Assembly: GCF_028736115.1 (NCBI RefSeq)
Contig: NZ_CP117877.1
Location: 1,488,001-1,552,000, forward strand
Source of the DNA: Mucilaginibacter sp. KACC 22063
Lineage (GTDB): Bacteria > Bacteroidota > Bacteroidia > Sphingobacteriales > Sphingobacteriaceae
Length of the DNA: 64,000 nucleotides
Direction: 5' to 3'
Below the pieces are notes generated by a model. The model saw nothing but the letters and a program-made list of their open reading frames with translations. It searched no databases and was not told the origin of the DNA. The position numbers were made by a program, and so were the translations under genes. Position 1 is the stretch's first letter. The number at the start of each line of letters is the position of its first letter. This document shows, piece by piece, positions 8,889 through 18,374 of the stretch.

Positions 8889-8894
8889 AGCTGG

Positions 8895-10283
8895 TTATTT
8901 TAAAGTGTTTAACAGGGTACTAACTTGATTATCGGTAATAGCTTGCCTGAACAGGGCGCTGGCATAAGCATACTTAGCCTGTGCATAATCGGTTTCGGCA
9001 CGGTAAAGGATGTTTAATGCAGCATTAAGCTCAATAATATCGGTTAAACCATTGCGATAAAGCGAAAGCTTTTGGCGATAGCCCGCGTTGGCTGCCCTTA
9101 ACTGGTTAGGAATTTCTTTGAGGCGCTGTTGTGCCGTCTGCATTTCAGTTTGGGCCTGTGCAGCATCTGCGGCAAGCAAAATCTTCTGCTCATCCAGCTT
9201 TTTATGCGCATAATCAGATACTGCCTTTTGTGTGCGAAGCTTCAACTGCTTACGCCTCAGATCAAATAAATTATAAGAGACACTGAGGCCAACCAGGTAG
9301 TTGCCACGGTCGAAATTATAACCACTGCTTACTGGTCCAAACCTGTCATTAGCATCTACGCTTGATCCGCGCCCCCAGGCAGCTGCCTCAAGCAATATTT
9401 TAGGATTGTATTGTTTCTTAACCAGATCTTCGCGTTGCAGGCTGTTTTGGTATACTGATTTATAATACTTGATCAGCGGATGCGAGGTTGTATCGGGCAT
9501 TAACGCCTGTGCATCAACTGCGGTACTTAGTAACTGGTTCTGTGCCACTGTATCTGCCACTATTGATGGTGCCGGCAACCCGCTGATTGCAGATATCTGC
9601 TGTTGCAGTTGCTTGTACTGGTTGTTAAGTTCAATGTAGTTTAATCGCGCCTTAGATAATTCAGCTTCGGCAATGCTGGTATCAACGCCGGGCCTTACGC
9701 CGCTTTTGGCTAAAGAAAGTATAGAGCGTTTAATTTGCTCGTTGCGCTGAATATTATTCTGTTGTATGGCTAGGTAGTTTTGTAACCTAGCCAGTTGCAG
9801 GTAAGCGCCTATAACAGAAGCCTGTAGTTGATATTTGGATTGTGCGTACTGGCTTTGCTCTACCTTGATCTCAGAATTTGCAACGCGGTTTTGTGCACCG
9901 TAAGCACCAAAGTTATAGATCTCCCAGTCAAGGGCTGCAATACCCAGGTTATCGCCGGTAGCGGTACTGTTGCTCTCGGTACGTACACCGCGCGAGTTTG
10001 ATGGTATAATACCAAAGCCGAAATAGGGACCCGCTACGTTGTTGTTGGTACCGATATCTGCTTGGTAGTTTAATTTAAGGTTAGGCAGCCAGTTATTGCG
10101 GGTTTCAACCGCCTCTGCCTGGCGAATACTGATAGCCGCCGAATCTGTAAGTAATGACGGCGCTTTTTGATCTACATGATTAAGCAATTGCCTTAATGAT
10201 ATAGGGGTAGTCTGTTGGGCAAAGGCATGCAAATTTAACAGCAAGCATACTATTGCACCAGCGACTTTTTTAAAGTCTGACAT
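8895..10283 (-). CDS. TolC family outer membrane efflux protein
   Basis: Outer-membrane exit duct for the RND system. 462 residues with a signal peptide (AGAIVCLLLNLHAFAQ) and the two OEP repeats: long helices rich in Gln and Ala, such as NRVANSEIKVEQSQYAQSKY in the first half and KAVSDYAHKKLDEQKILLAA and YRNGLTDIIELNAALNILYRAE in the second. The last is the well-known TolC motif G-x-x-x-x-L-x-x-L-x-A near the C terminus. It is the first gene of the operon, with a 6-base gap to the pump gene. No local regulator gene is seen beside the operon. Confidence 0.93.
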   Translation of the reverse strand: MSDFKKVAGAIVCLLLNLHAFAQQTTPISLRQLLNHVDQKAPSLLTDSAAISIRQAEAVETRNNWLPNLKLNYQADIGTNNNVAGPYFGFGIIPSNSRGVRTESNSTATGDNLGIAALDWEIYNFGAYGAQNRVANSEIKVEQSQYAQSKYQLQASVIGAYLQLARLQNYLAIQQNNIQRNEQIKRSILSLAKSGVRPGVDTSIAEAELSKARLNYIELNNQYKQLQQQISAISGLPAPSIVADTVAQNQLLSTAVDAQALMPDTTSHPLIKYYKSVYQNSLQREDLVKKQYNPKILLEAAAWGRGSSVDANDRFGPVSSGYNFDRGNYLVGLSVSYNLFDLRRKQLKLRTQKAVSDYAHKKLDEQKILLAADAAQAQTEMQTAQQRLKEIPNQLRAANAGYRQKLSLYRNGLTDIIELNAALNILYRAETDYAQAKYAYASALFRQAITDNQVSTLLNTLK

Positions 10284-10370
10284 ATGAAACGTTTAGAAAT
10301 TAATAGTTAAATAATAGCACGAGCAGCCTTAGCCGCAATGACTAAAATCGGACGTGAAAATTTCTAAAAA

Positions 10371-10739
10371 TCAGATAGTAAGCTTGCCTGTGAGCAGGTA
10401 TGTTTTATTGCCCGGTGCTACAGGAACAAGGGCGCTTTGAATGCGGTTTTTACGGATTTGTTCTACAACAAAAAGAAAAGGGAACAGCAGTGATAGCAGG
10501 AATGCAATACTGATATTGTTTTTTTCCGGAGGATTAGAAAGCTTATAATGAAGGCCTGCTTTTTCTCTTTCAGATTCTTCTAAAAATTCAGGCTTACGCT
10601 TAGTGAAGGCTTTTACTAAAACAAGCCTCGGTTGTGATTTACGAAAGTGAAATATAGTATTATAACCTATAAATGGCTTGGCTATAAACAGCAGCGCTGC
10701 AATAGTCATTATAATTTTTATAGCCTTTAGGTTATACAT
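10371..10739 (-). CDS. Hypothetical membrane protein with two TM segments
   Basis: Not a family I can name. 122 residues with a hydrophobic segment near the N terminus (IIMTIAALLFIAKPFIGY) and a second at about residues 75-93 (NISIAFLLSLLFPFLFVVEQI), separated by a basic, charged loop of about 45 residues. Likely an inner-membrane protein. It lies 87 bases upstream of the TolC gene on the same strand and could be the first gene of that transcript, but the gap makes this unsure. A promoter-like pair lies so close to the annotated ATG that the internal ATG at 10709 (MTIAALL) may be the true start. Confidence 0.6.
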   Translation of the reverse strand: MYNLKAIKIIMTIAALLFIAKPFIGYNTIFHFRKSQPRLVLVKAFTKRKPEFLEESEREKAGLHYKLSNPPEKNNISIAFLLSLLFPFLFVVEQIRKNRIQSALVPVAPGNKTYLLTGKLTI

Positions 10740-10744
10740 ACGTA

Positions 10745-10776
10745 CAAATTTGGTATATCTAATCTAATACACAAAC
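10745..10776 (-). promoter_or_regulatory. Possible Bacteroidota promoter of the small membrane protein
   Basis: Reading the minus strand, a TTTG box (plus-strand CAAA near 10773) is followed after 19 bases by CAAATTTG at 10752-10745, a 7 of 8 match to the -7 consensus TAnnTTTG. Transcription would begin at or after the annotated ATG of the downstream gene, which is why the later ATG at 10709 deserves thought. Weak evidence by eye only. Confidence 0.35.
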
Positions 10777-10851
10777 AAAGTAACGTTATTGTTGCGAACG
10801 TATTGTCATTTTATCGTATTAAATACTATTTAATATATAGTTAATTAATGT

Positions 10852-10895
10852 TGATTAAAAAGAAACAGGTCGGCTAATAATTAGCCGACCTGTTT
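10852..10895 (-). terminator. Rho-independent terminator of the SusC/SusD operon
   Basis: Perfect 16-bp stem (10863-10878 with 10880-10895) around AACAGGTCGGCTAAT, single-base spacer, followed on the minus strand by CTTTTTAA. It lies just 3' of the SusD-like stop. Confidence 0.85.
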
Positions 10896-10915
10896 GGTAA
10901 GTAGTTATATGTTAA

Positions 10916-12511
10916 TTATTTAATGTCCCAAAATATTTTGGTTGTCCTGGTGTCTTTTGCTTTTACAGCGCTATAGTTGATATTGTATGAAGTTTCAACA
11001 GAAGGATATAATAACCTTGTTGGCGGGTTTTGATAATTTACCAGCGTTTGCGTAGGGAATGTCAGCTGCGGATATTTCGTCCTTCGATATTCGGCCCAGG
11101 CCTCATCAGATTGAAGAAAGCCGAAGTGTACCCATTTCTGCGTATAAATAAGCGCTAACTTTTGTGCTGTTGAACCAGTGTAAGCCACGTTGGCATTAGC
11201 CAGGAAAGTACTGATATCAGACCCGCTTGGCTGAGGCACTGTACCGCCGCCAATACTATTTAAATAGTAGTAGAAATATACTGATTGCGTTAACGCTGTG
11301 TTGTAAGCATTTTGTGCATTGCCTAATCCCCAGCGCTCGTAGGCTTCTGCCTTAAGGAAGTTAACCTCTGGTGCAGTTATTACTATACCAGGCATTTTAA
11401 CGTTATTAAGAAAGGTGGTAGAGTCAACAATCGAATAATTATTAAAGGCAGTATCCTGTTGTGCCGATGTATAGGTAATAGGCATAGCACGGTATGTTTT
11501 ATTCGGAACAAATTTGCCGTTAACAGTTTTGCCATACTTGTCATAAACCACAGGGATACGCGGATCATTAGCCGGTAACATCACTTTGTTCAGTTTGTAA
11601 TCTGTAGCCCAATAGCTGTCTATCTCTGTTAAAGCGCTATATAAAGTACTGCTGGTAGTAGTAACTAAAGGTTGCAGTAAAACATCCGCATTTGCAGGAT
11701 TGTAATTGCCGACGTTGTTACCATCAATAAGCGGATAAGCAGATGGGTTACTTAGCATGGTAGTTACCGCAGTTTTAGCAGTAGCTTCATCATAATATGA
11801 AATACGCATCAGCAAGCGTAAACGTACCGAGTTAGCATATGCCTGCCATTTTGTTAGGCTGCCATTAAGCAAAATATCTGCCTTACTGAAAGATGCCTGT
11901 GCATTGCTGCTTGGTTTTACTGTAGCAAAATAAGTAGCTGCATCATCCAGGTCTTTAATAAGGGTAGTATAAAGCGCCTTTTGATCGTCAAATACTGGGT
12001 TTTTGATGGTGCTTGCAGTTTCAAGGTTACCAGCTTGCGAGTAGGGTATATCGCCCCACATGTCTATCATTTTTGCAGCACGTTCATCAAGAACAATTTT
12101 TGCGGCCTGTAAATAAATTTGCTGATCTGCCTGATCTGCGGCTGAAAGGGTAGGGAACGCAGCCTGCATTGAACGGTATAATGCCATAGGGCCGCTTCCG
12201 TTACTTGAAGGATAATAAAAGTCGGACCAGTAATTGCCCATATAGCCATCTATCGACTGGTAAGCGGTGTTCACATTGTCGAAAGTTGTTGTTTGTGCAT
12301 ATACAGACACCTGAGGAAAGAAGAATGTACGCAGGTTCCAGTAGGCAGGCCTTACACGGTCGCTGTTAAGCATAGCCGTAAAAAAGCCGCTGATAATTGG
12401 TGTGGTTGATAATTCGGGGTTAAGGTAATCCTTATCAATTGTTTTTTTACATGAGCTGAACGAGACAGCCAGTAAAAGTAAAATATTGGTATATATGAAT
12501 AATTTTTTCAT
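10916..12511 (-). CDS. SusD-like (SusD/RagB, PF12771-type) outer membrane lipoprotein
   Basis: Surface nutrient-binding lipoprotein of 531 residues partnering the SusC gene upstream. Signal peptide and lipobox: LLLLAVSFSSCKK, Cys21 as lipid site, followed by KDYLNPELSTTP. The sequence SVYAQTTTFDN, IVLDERAAKMIDMWGDIPYSQA, ADILLNGSLTKWQAYANSVRLRLLMRISYYD and VITAPEVNFLKAEAYERWG is that of the divergent SusD branch annotated as SusD-like_2, in which the C terminus ends in TKIFWDIK-like strands instead of the classic FPIP motif. It starts 20 bases after the SusC stop. No glycoside hydrolase or protease follows, so the substrate stays open. Confidence 0.93.
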   Translation of the reverse strand: MKKLFIYTNILLLLAVSFSSCKKTIDKDYLNPELSTTPIISGFFTAMLNSDRVRPAYWNLRTFFFPQVSVYAQTTTFDNVNTAYQSIDGYMGNYWSDFYYPSSNGSGPMALYRSMQAAFPTLSAADQADQQIYLQAAKIVLDERAAKMIDMWGDIPYSQAGNLETASTIKNPVFDDQKALYTTLIKDLDDAATYFATVKPSSNAQASFSKADILLNGSLTKWQAYANSVRLRLLMRISYYDEATAKTAVTTMLSNPSAYPLIDGNNVGNYNPANADVLLQPLVTTTSSTLYSALTEIDSYWATDYKLNKVMLPANDPRIPVVYDKYGKTVNGKFVPNKTYRAMPITYTSAQQDTAFNNYSIVDSTTFLNNVKMPGIVITAPEVNFLKAEAYERWGLGNAQNAYNTALTQSVYFYYYLNSIGGGTVPQPSGSDISTFLANANVAYTGSTAQKLALIYTQKWVHFGFLQSDEAWAEYRRTKYPQLTFPTQTLVNYQNPPTRLLYPSVETSYNINYSAVKAKDTRTTKIFWDIK

Positions 12512-12531
12512 CGTCTGATCAATTTAAACAG

Positions 12532-15500
12532 TTAGAAAGTTGCATTTAAAGAGAATCCGTAACTCCTGGTAGCTGGTATTGAGCCATTGTCGATACCCTG
12601 ATTATACCACTGGCTTCCAAGCGTAGTCTCCGGATCCAGATTTTTCAGCGTACGGTAGATGTAAAACAGGTTACGGCCAATTAATGAGAACCTTGCTCTT
12701 GACAAGCCAATGTGTTTAACAAAGTTCTGCGGCAGCGAATAACCTAAAGCGATCTCACGCATTTTAACATAGCTGTTGTTGTAAATTGCCACACCATCAT
12801 TTATAGAGTTAGGGTCTCCGGCGCCAAACTGATTTTCATAATAACTGGCAGCATCAAGGATGATGTTGTTGGCCTGTCCGTTTGCTAAAACGCCTGGCTG
12901 TATCAAGCCGTCGTGGTAAACAGTTTCGCCGTTAGGCCCGGCAGTGGCGTTAGCTGCTAACTGTACGTTTACACCGGCTGAGTTAGTATAATAAGTTAAA
13001 CCGCCATGTGCAGCATCTCTGTATTTAAGCGTGCTGGTATACATACCCGAACTTATACCGTATTTCAACGGAGTTGAAATCAGCTGTCCGCCTAATCTGT
13101 AATCGATCAGCGTAGTTAAAGAAAAGCGTTTATAAGTGAAGGTATTTGTAAAACCGCCTACAGCTTTAGGTAAAATGTTACCCACTTTTACATAACGGCT
13201 TTGATCCATAATGTAATAGCCATTGGCATCAATCAGCTTGTTACCTTTGCTATCTGTTGCAATTGGGTAGTCGTAAATATTACCAAGGGTTTCGCCCGGT
13301 TTGGCAGTAACTTTAATTGAGTTACCTTCTGTGCTGTAAAAGTCAAGCTCCGGCTCGTTAGGCGCAAGGGCATAAACCTTGGTTTTGTTGAATGAATAGT
13401 TCATGCGCACATCCCATTTAAAGTTATGCGAGGCAATAGGTGTGGCATTTAAAGCTACCTCTACACCCTGGTTGCCTATTGTGCCTACGTTTACGATCTG
13501 GCTGCTGGCACCATTACTTGGGGCAACAGTTAAAGGCAATATCTGATCATTGATCCTGTTGGTGTAATAGCTTACATCAGCGCCTATCCTGTCATTCAGG
13601 AAGCGTAACTCTAAACCTGCTTCATACTCGTGCTTTCTTTCAGGCTTAAGCGTGTTGTTACCATACGCGCTTGGAATAGAAAGCTGTGAAACAGAACCAT
13701 TAATTGTTTGCAGCGATGTTTGTGCGTATGCAATGTTTGAAGTATAGATAGGGGCAGGGTTACCGTTTTGCGTATATGATAACCTTAATTTACCATAACT
13801 CAAGAATGACGGCATGATACTTTTAAGCGCATCACTGAAAATAAAGCTGCCGTTAACTGCCGGATAATAATAAGTATTGTTTTGAGGAGGCAATGTAGAG
13901 GCTGACTCCTGGCGGAAAGCACCCTCTAAGAACAGGTATTTTTTAAATGATAGGTCAAGCAATGCAAATGAACCTTCTTTTAACAGGTACTGCCTTGTGT
14001 AAGATGTGCTAAGTATACCGTATGAGTTATTTAAAGAAAAGAAGTTTGCCGTTACAAGGCCATTGGTAGTTCCTGATGCCTGGTCAAGATAGCTTTCGTG
14101 CCTTGCGGTAAAACCACCGCTTAAAGAGAAGTTAAAATCTTTGGTGATATCGTGTTCATAGGTCAACAACGCATCTCCGTATAAGATAGAGTATATACCT
14201 GAACTCACATTGTATGCACCTGTGCTCGAATTGCCTGAGTTAAATGCTACAGGATAAGTATTGTAGTTTTCTGCATCAGTATTGCGGCCGGTATAATCAT
14301 TACCAATCCTTGCCCTGAATTTAAGGTGATCAATCACACTCCAGTTTAAAGTGGCGCTTGAATAGATACGATTCTCAGTCTCTGTATAGGTGTTTTTAAG
14401 GGTGCTAAAGAAATAATCGTAAAGATTAGGCCTTACCCTAAATATGAAAGCTTCGGCCGGGTTTAGTTGTGGATTTTCGGCTGGTGCATACTCATAACCT
14501 TGCGAGGTTAAGAATTTTTGCCTTACTAAATCCATTTTTTCTTCCCTTCCGAAGAAACCGTCGAAAGACTGAGCAAGCCTGTTGGTTTGATACGGGCGGT
14601 TATCTGTAATAGTATTTACATAGTTTGCAACCACATCAACACTCACTTTTTTGCTTAGGTTAAGTGTGCTGTTTAAGCCGAATGTGTTTTTATGTACACC
14701 TGATTCGCGCTGAATGCCGCCATAGTCAAGCCTGGTGTAAGATATACGGTAGTTGGCATTGTCTGTTTGGTTTGACAACGAAACGTTTGCACTTGAGCTG
14801 TAGCCTGTTCTGAATATGTCTTTATAATTGTCGGGCTGTGGCGAGTAAGACTGGATTGAACCATCCCACCAGCGTACCTGCTGGCCTTCCATTTTAGGGC
14901 CAAAATCGGCATATGCCCTGAAGTTCGGCCTCCAGCCAGCTGGCGATTTAGGGTCAGGTACAGAGCCGTCTGCATTAAAGCCAAGCGCAAGGTTGGTTGC
15001 ACGGTCATAACCCTGGCCGTAAACGTTTTGGTAATTTGGTAAAAACGCCGCCTGCTCCATTGTTCCATAATAGTTGAAATCAACAGTAGGGCCTTTGCCT
15101 CTGGTGCCTTTTTTAGTAGTGATCACAATTACACCACCTTCGGCGTCAGAGCCATACAATGCTGTGGCAGCACCGCCTTTAAGTACGCTTATATTTTCAA
15201 TATCATTTGGGTTTATATCCAATACACCGTTACCCTCAATGCGCTGATCTGTATAAAATCCCTGGTTATTGAAACCATTTGCGCCATATTGCTGCTGGTT
15301 ACGGATAATTACACCATCAACTACATATAAAGGCGGCTGGTTATAGCTGATAGAATTGATACCACGTATCTGTACACTTACGGCGCTACTTGCACCACCC
15401 GGTTGGGTACGTATGGTAACACCTGCAACTTTACCATATAATGCAGAAGCAAAGTTAGTGCTGCCGGCTTCGGTAATATCTTTGCCACTAACATTAGAAG

Positions 15501-16185
15501 TTGCATAACCCAATGATTCTTTCTGTCTTTTAATACCGAATGAGGTTACAACCACTTCCTGCAAGCCGCCGGTGGTAGGCTGTAATTTTATTACCGAATT
15601 GCTTATTTCGGCAGCAGGGATTTCTCTTGTGGCAAAACCTACGTAAGAGAAGATCAGTACGGCTTTATCGTCGGCCACGTTAATGCTGAATTTACCTTCA
15701 ACATCGGTAACAGTTCCTGACTTTCCGTCTTTAATCCGGATACTTACACCCGGTAGCGGAACATTTCTGTCGTCAACAACCTGGCCCCTTACATTAATAG
15801 AAGCAACTTCGGCTGGTGCATTCTGACTTTGATCAGCAACCTGTAGTAAAACTGTTTTATTGATAACCTTGTATTGAAGGGCATTGCCTTTTAAGCATTC
15901 GTTTAAAGCCTGATCTATAGAGGCATCTTTTAAAACAATACTTACGTTTTTATCTTTTAGGTCTTTCGAGTCGTAAAAAAACACATACCCCGTTTGCTTG
16001 TTAATTTGTTGCAGAACTTTTTGCAGGGGAGCGTTGCTTTCCTTTAAATTGATTTTCTGGCTATAACTCATTGCACTACAATGCAGTAAGCCTATAATTA
16101 CAATTAAGGTGGTCAATTTCATAACCAATAATGTTTTGTGCAGCCATGCCTTATGCACGACTAATGAGGACGCATTAAATTTCAT
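12532..16185 (-). CDS. SusC/RagA TonB-dependent outer membrane transporter with N-terminal STN domain
   Basis: TonB-linked outer-membrane channel of 1217 residues. Order: a membrane-like signal segment (TTLIVIIGLLHCSAMSYSQ), a secretin/TonB short N-terminal (STN) domain at about 45-115 (PLQKVLQQINKQTGYVFFY), a CarboxypepD_reg-like beta domain (VRGQVVDDRNVPLPGVSIRI), a TonB-box-like QEVVVTSFG, the plug (NISVLKGGAATALYGSDAEGG) and a large barrel ending in an aromatic strand YGFSLNATF. The STN domain is the known contact for FecR anti-sigma proteins, and a fecR and an ECF sigma gene lie directly upstream on the same strand, so this is a transporter with trans-envelope signalling: ligand uptake would release the sigma factor to raise its own expression. 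Confidence 0.95.
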   Translation of the reverse strand: MKFNASSLVVHKAWLHKTLLVMKLTTLIVIIGLLHCSAMSYSQKINLKESNAPLQKVLQQINKQTGYVFFYDSKDLKDKNVSIVLKDASIDQALNECLKGNALQYKVINKTVLLQVADQSQNAPAEVASINVRGQVVDDRNVPLPGVSIRIKDGKSGTVTDVEGKFSINVADDKAVLIFSYVGFATREIPAAEISNSVIKLQPTTGGLQEVVVTSFGIKRQKESLGYATSNVSGKDITEAGSTNFASALYGKVAGVTIRTQPGGASSAVSVQIRGINSISYNQPPLYVVDGVIIRNQQQYGANGFNNQGFYTDQRIEGNGVLDINPNDIENISVLKGGAATALYGSDAEGGVIVITTKKGTRGKGPTVDFNYYGTMEQAAFLPNYQNVYGQGYDRATNLALGFNADGSVPDPKSPAGWRPNFRAYADFGPKMEGQQVRWWDGSIQSYSPQPDNYKDIFRTGYSSSANVSLSNQTDNANYRISYTRLDYGGIQRESGVHKNTFGLNSTLNLSKKVSVDVVANYVNTITDNRPYQTNRLAQSFDGFFGREEKMDLVRQKFLTSQGYEYAPAENPQLNPAEAFIFRVRPNLYDYFFSTLKNTYTETENRIYSSATLNWSVIDHLKFRARIGNDYTGRNTDAENYNTYPVAFNSGNSSTGAYNVSSGIYSILYGDALLTYEHDITKDFNFSLSGGFTARHESYLDQASGTTNGLVTANFFSLNNSYGILSTSYTRQYLLKEGSFALLDLSFKKYLFLEGAFRQESASTLPPQNNTYYYPAVNGSFIFSDALKSIMPSFLSYGKLRLSYTQNGNPAPIYTSNIAYAQTSLQTINGSVSQLSIPSAYGNNTLKPERKHEYEAGLELRFLNDRIGADVSYYTNRINDQILPLTVAPSNGASSQIVNVGTIGNQGVEVALNATPIASHNFKWDVRMNYSFNKTKVYALAPNEPELDFYSTEGNSIKVTAKPGETLGNIYDYPIATDSKGNKLIDANGYYIMDQSRYVKVGNILPKAVGGFTNTFTYKRFSLTTLIDYRLGGQLISTPLKYGISSGMYTSTLKYRDAAHGGLTYYTNSAGVNVQLAANATAGPNGETVYHDGLIQPGVLANGQANNIILDAASYYENQFGAGDPNSINDGVAIYNNSYVKMREIALGYSLPQNFVKHIGLSRARFSLIGRNLFYIYRTLKNLDPETTLGSQWYNQGIDNGSIPATRSYGFSLNATF

Positions 16186-16243
16186 ACATTTGATGAGTTT
16201 GGGTTAACAGAAGCGATACACTTAAATTCCCGGTAATAGGGAT

Positions 16244-16304
16244 GGTTAGCTCAAATTATTTGCGCATTCCGATGGCCGTCGGAGTGCGTTTTTTTTAGCT
16301 AACC
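16244..16304. promoter_or_regulatory. Nested inverted repeat between fecR and susC
   Basis: Outer 8-bp arms GGTTAGCT (16244-16251) and AGCTAACC (16297-16304) enclose an inner GC-rich hairpin (CGCATTCCGA at 16263-16272 with TCGGAGTGCG at 16279-16288, one G-T pair) followed by eight T on the plus strand. On the plus strand it is a textbook terminator, yet both neighbours are read on the minus strand. On the minus strand it would fold in the fecR-susC leader. It may block antisense reading or set the fecR to susC transcript ratio. Confidence 0.5.
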
Positions 16305-16388
16305 AAATTGATTTTTATTAGTAGTTAAGTTTGGTTTTGTAGGGTTTTCTTCATAATGGGTTGATTAGTCAATAGTTTATGTTAATTT

Positions 16389-17507
16389 TTATGGTGTTAT
16401 AATGATGCACTTACCTTCAATGCGATAGTGTACTTTTTTAAAGCTGAGGATATCCAATATCTGCGATGCTTCTACGTTTCTTGATATTTCACCCGAGAAA
16501 TGCCTTGGCGGTAATTGCCCTTCATATTTAACCTGTACATCATACCAGCGCGCTAACTGCCGCATAACCTCTTGTATGGTATTGTCATTAAAATTAAAGA
16601 GGCCGTTTTTCCAGGCAACGGCATCGTCTGTATTTACAGATGTAACCTCAACCTTTCCATTTCTGAATTTGGCTTGCTGGCCGGGTGAAATAATTGTGGA
16701 TGTATTGGCTGCAGTGATTTTAACACTTCCCTCTAACAGGGTAGTGTTAATGGCTTCTTCGTCGCTGTAGGCATTAATATTAAAGTGCGTGCCTAAATCC
16801 TGAACCTCTTGCCCGTTACACTCCACTATAAAAGGTTTTTTAGGATCATGGGTTACTTCAAAATAAGCTTCGCCTGTAAGTTCAATTCTGCGCTGATTGC
16901 CATTAAATGCTACAGGGAACCTGATAGAGGATGCCGAATTTAACCAGACCTTTGTGCCATCTGCCAAAATAAACTGGAACAACCCACCGCGGGGTGTGGT
17001 GGCTGTATTGTAAATCTCAGTTGCTGATGTAGGTACTGCCTGATTAGCAGCGTAGCTGATTGTTCCGTCAGATACCTTCTTAACAGCCATATTGCCCTGT
17101 GTGGCAAGTGTGCCGTTTTGGGCGCTGTTTAAAATAATTGATTTTCCGTTAGCCAATGTCAGCACCGCCTTATTGCCACCAGGCATTAATTTTGGCTGCG
17201 CAATAGTTTTAGCTACATGTTGATTTGAATGCTTCTTTAAGATATAAATCAGTCCGGCTGCAAACACTATTAGTATCGATGCCGCTATAGACAGCTGCTT
17301 CCAGATTTTTACTGAGGATTTGCCATTGATTTGATTTAAAATAAGATTGAGGCTTTCCTGCTGGTCACTTTCTAATAAGTCAGTTTTAGGAGGCTGCTGT
17401 GATAAGGGGTATTTTAAATACCATGATTCAACCAGGGCAACCTCTTCGGGAGTGGCTTTGCCTGCATTGTATCGTTCAATAATTGCTTCTATATCGTTAG
17501 GTTGCAT
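16389..17507 (-). CDS. FecR family anti-sigma factor
   Basis: Inner-membrane regulator of 372 residues. The N-terminal 65 residues are cytoplasmic (sigma-binding; MQPNDIEAIIERYNAGKATPEE, ending before KSSVKIWK), one TM segment follows (LSIAASILIVFAAGLIYIL, about 71-89), then a periplasmic FecR domain (LPDGTKVWLNSASS type: ILADGTKVWLNSASSIRFP, GEAYFEVTHDPKKPFIV, GTHFNINAYSDE) and a C-terminal DUF4974/STN-like part (IQEVMRQLARWYDVQVKYE). It holds the ECF sigma factor encoded 40 bases upstream until the STN domain of the SusC transporter signals ligand. The 203-base gap to susC holds a large hairpin, unlike the short gaps elsewhere in this operon. Confidence 0.95.
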   Translation of the reverse strand: MQPNDIEAIIERYNAGKATPEEVALVESWYLKYPLSQQPPKTDLLESDQQESLNLILNQINGKSSVKIWKQLSIAASILIVFAAGLIYILKKHSNQHVAKTIAQPKLMPGGNKAVLTLANGKSIILNSAQNGTLATQGNMAVKKVSDGTISYAANQAVPTSATEIYNTATTPRGGLFQFILADGTKVWLNSASSIRFPVAFNGNQRRIELTGEAYFEVTHDPKKPFIVECNGQEVQDLGTHFNINAYSDEEAINTTLLEGSVKITAANTSTIISPGQQAKFRNGKVEVTSVNTDDAVAWKNGLFNFNDNTIQEVMRQLARWYDVQVKYEGQLPPRHFSGEISRNVEASQILDILSFKKVHYRIEGKCIIITP

Positions 17508-17547
17508 GTTGATAAGGAAATGTTATCCTTATGTTAACTAATACAAC

Positions 17548-18141
17548 TTAGCGGCGCCCATGGAGTAGATAAAAAATTAAAAAAGTTAAAAAATGTGTAG
17601 CAAGCTTCATCCGCAGTATTTTAAGCGAATTATTAATCTGTTTTCTGACGGTAAGCGGGCTGATATTCAATTCGAGCGCTATTTCATTGTGCGAAAGATT
17701 GGCGTTTCTGCTCATCTCAAAAATTAAGCGCATTTGTGGCGGCAGTAAACTTACTTCTGCATCTATCAGTGCCGTTAATTCTTTCAGCCTGAACTGCTTA
17801 TCCACGCAAGGGCTTTCATTCTCTATAAATGAAGCGAAAGAACTGATGTATGCCAATTTGATTTTTTGGTGCTTGAAAATATTTAATATCCTGTTTCGGG
17901 TAGCAGTGTAGAGGTAGCCTTTAAGATTTAATTCTAATACAATATCGTCACGGTTATTCCACAAGCATAAAAAGACTTCTTGTAGGATATCTTTTACTTC
18001 TTCCCGGTCGGGGAACATCTTATAGGCATGGATGTATAATATGCCATAATATCGCTTATGTACTGCTGCAAAAGCATTTAAATCGCCCTCTTTCAGGAGA
18101 TTAAATAGTTTGCTGTCTTCACATAAGTCGTAAAAAGACAT
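17548..18141 (-). CDS. RNA polymerase ECF sigma-70 factor (Bacteroidota expansion family)
   Basis: Alternative sigma factor of 197 residues. Region 2 is clear (FAAVHKRYYGILYIHAYKMF, then EEVKDILQEVFLCLWNNRDD, the ECF D-x-x-Q-E-x-F motif) and region 4 gives a helix-turn-helix (LSHNEIALELNISPLTVRKQI). The C-terminal tail AATHFLTFLIFYLLH-like hydrophobic end is common in this group. It is the first gene of the sigma-fecR-susC-susD row and probably drives the operon. A TATATTTG box lies upstream at 18196, suggesting that the sigma gene itself is read by the main sigma factor. Confidence 0.95.
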   Translation of the reverse strand: MSFYDLCEDSKLFNLLKEGDLNAFAAVHKRYYGILYIHAYKMFPDREEVKDILQEVFLCLWNNRDDIVLELNLKGYLYTATRNRILNIFKHQKIKLAYISSFASFIENESPCVDKQFRLKELTALIDAEVSLLPPQMRLIFEMSRNANLSHNEIALELNISPLTVRKQINNSLKILRMKLATHFLTFLIFYLLHGRR

Positions 18142-18195
18142 ATCCGGATGAGAATTATAATTAATTAAAGTTTAAATCAATATTAAGTGGTTGTC

Positions 18196-18203
18196 CAAAT
18201 ATA
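18196..18203 (-). promoter_or_regulatory. -7 promoter element of the ECF sigma gene
   Basis: TATATTTG on the minus strand, an exact match to the Bacteroidota -7 consensus TAnnTTTG, 55 bases from the sigma start codon. No clear TTTG -33 box is seen at the expected distance. Confidence 0.45.
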
Positions 18204-18374
18204 AATATTAATACTTTTTTGTTTATGAGGTTTTTCTGAATATTCAACGATCATTTTTTTTAGAATGATTCTCATGCCTGATTGCAGATTAATCGTTTTT
18301 TATATCTGTTTTAAATATCCTGCGTTTTTCATAATCTTATAAAAAGTATAGCTTCGTTAATCGAAACTTACTTT

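Noticed and set aside
10270..10300. AAACGTTT palindrome before the TolC gene as another LacI site
   Set aside because: Only eight bases match and the outer CG pair of the uronate sites is absent.
14673..15083. Long open frame opposite or overlapping the SusC gene at 12532
   Set aside because: Lies fully inside the SusC coding region in another frame, has no family features and its composition is that of a frame shadow.
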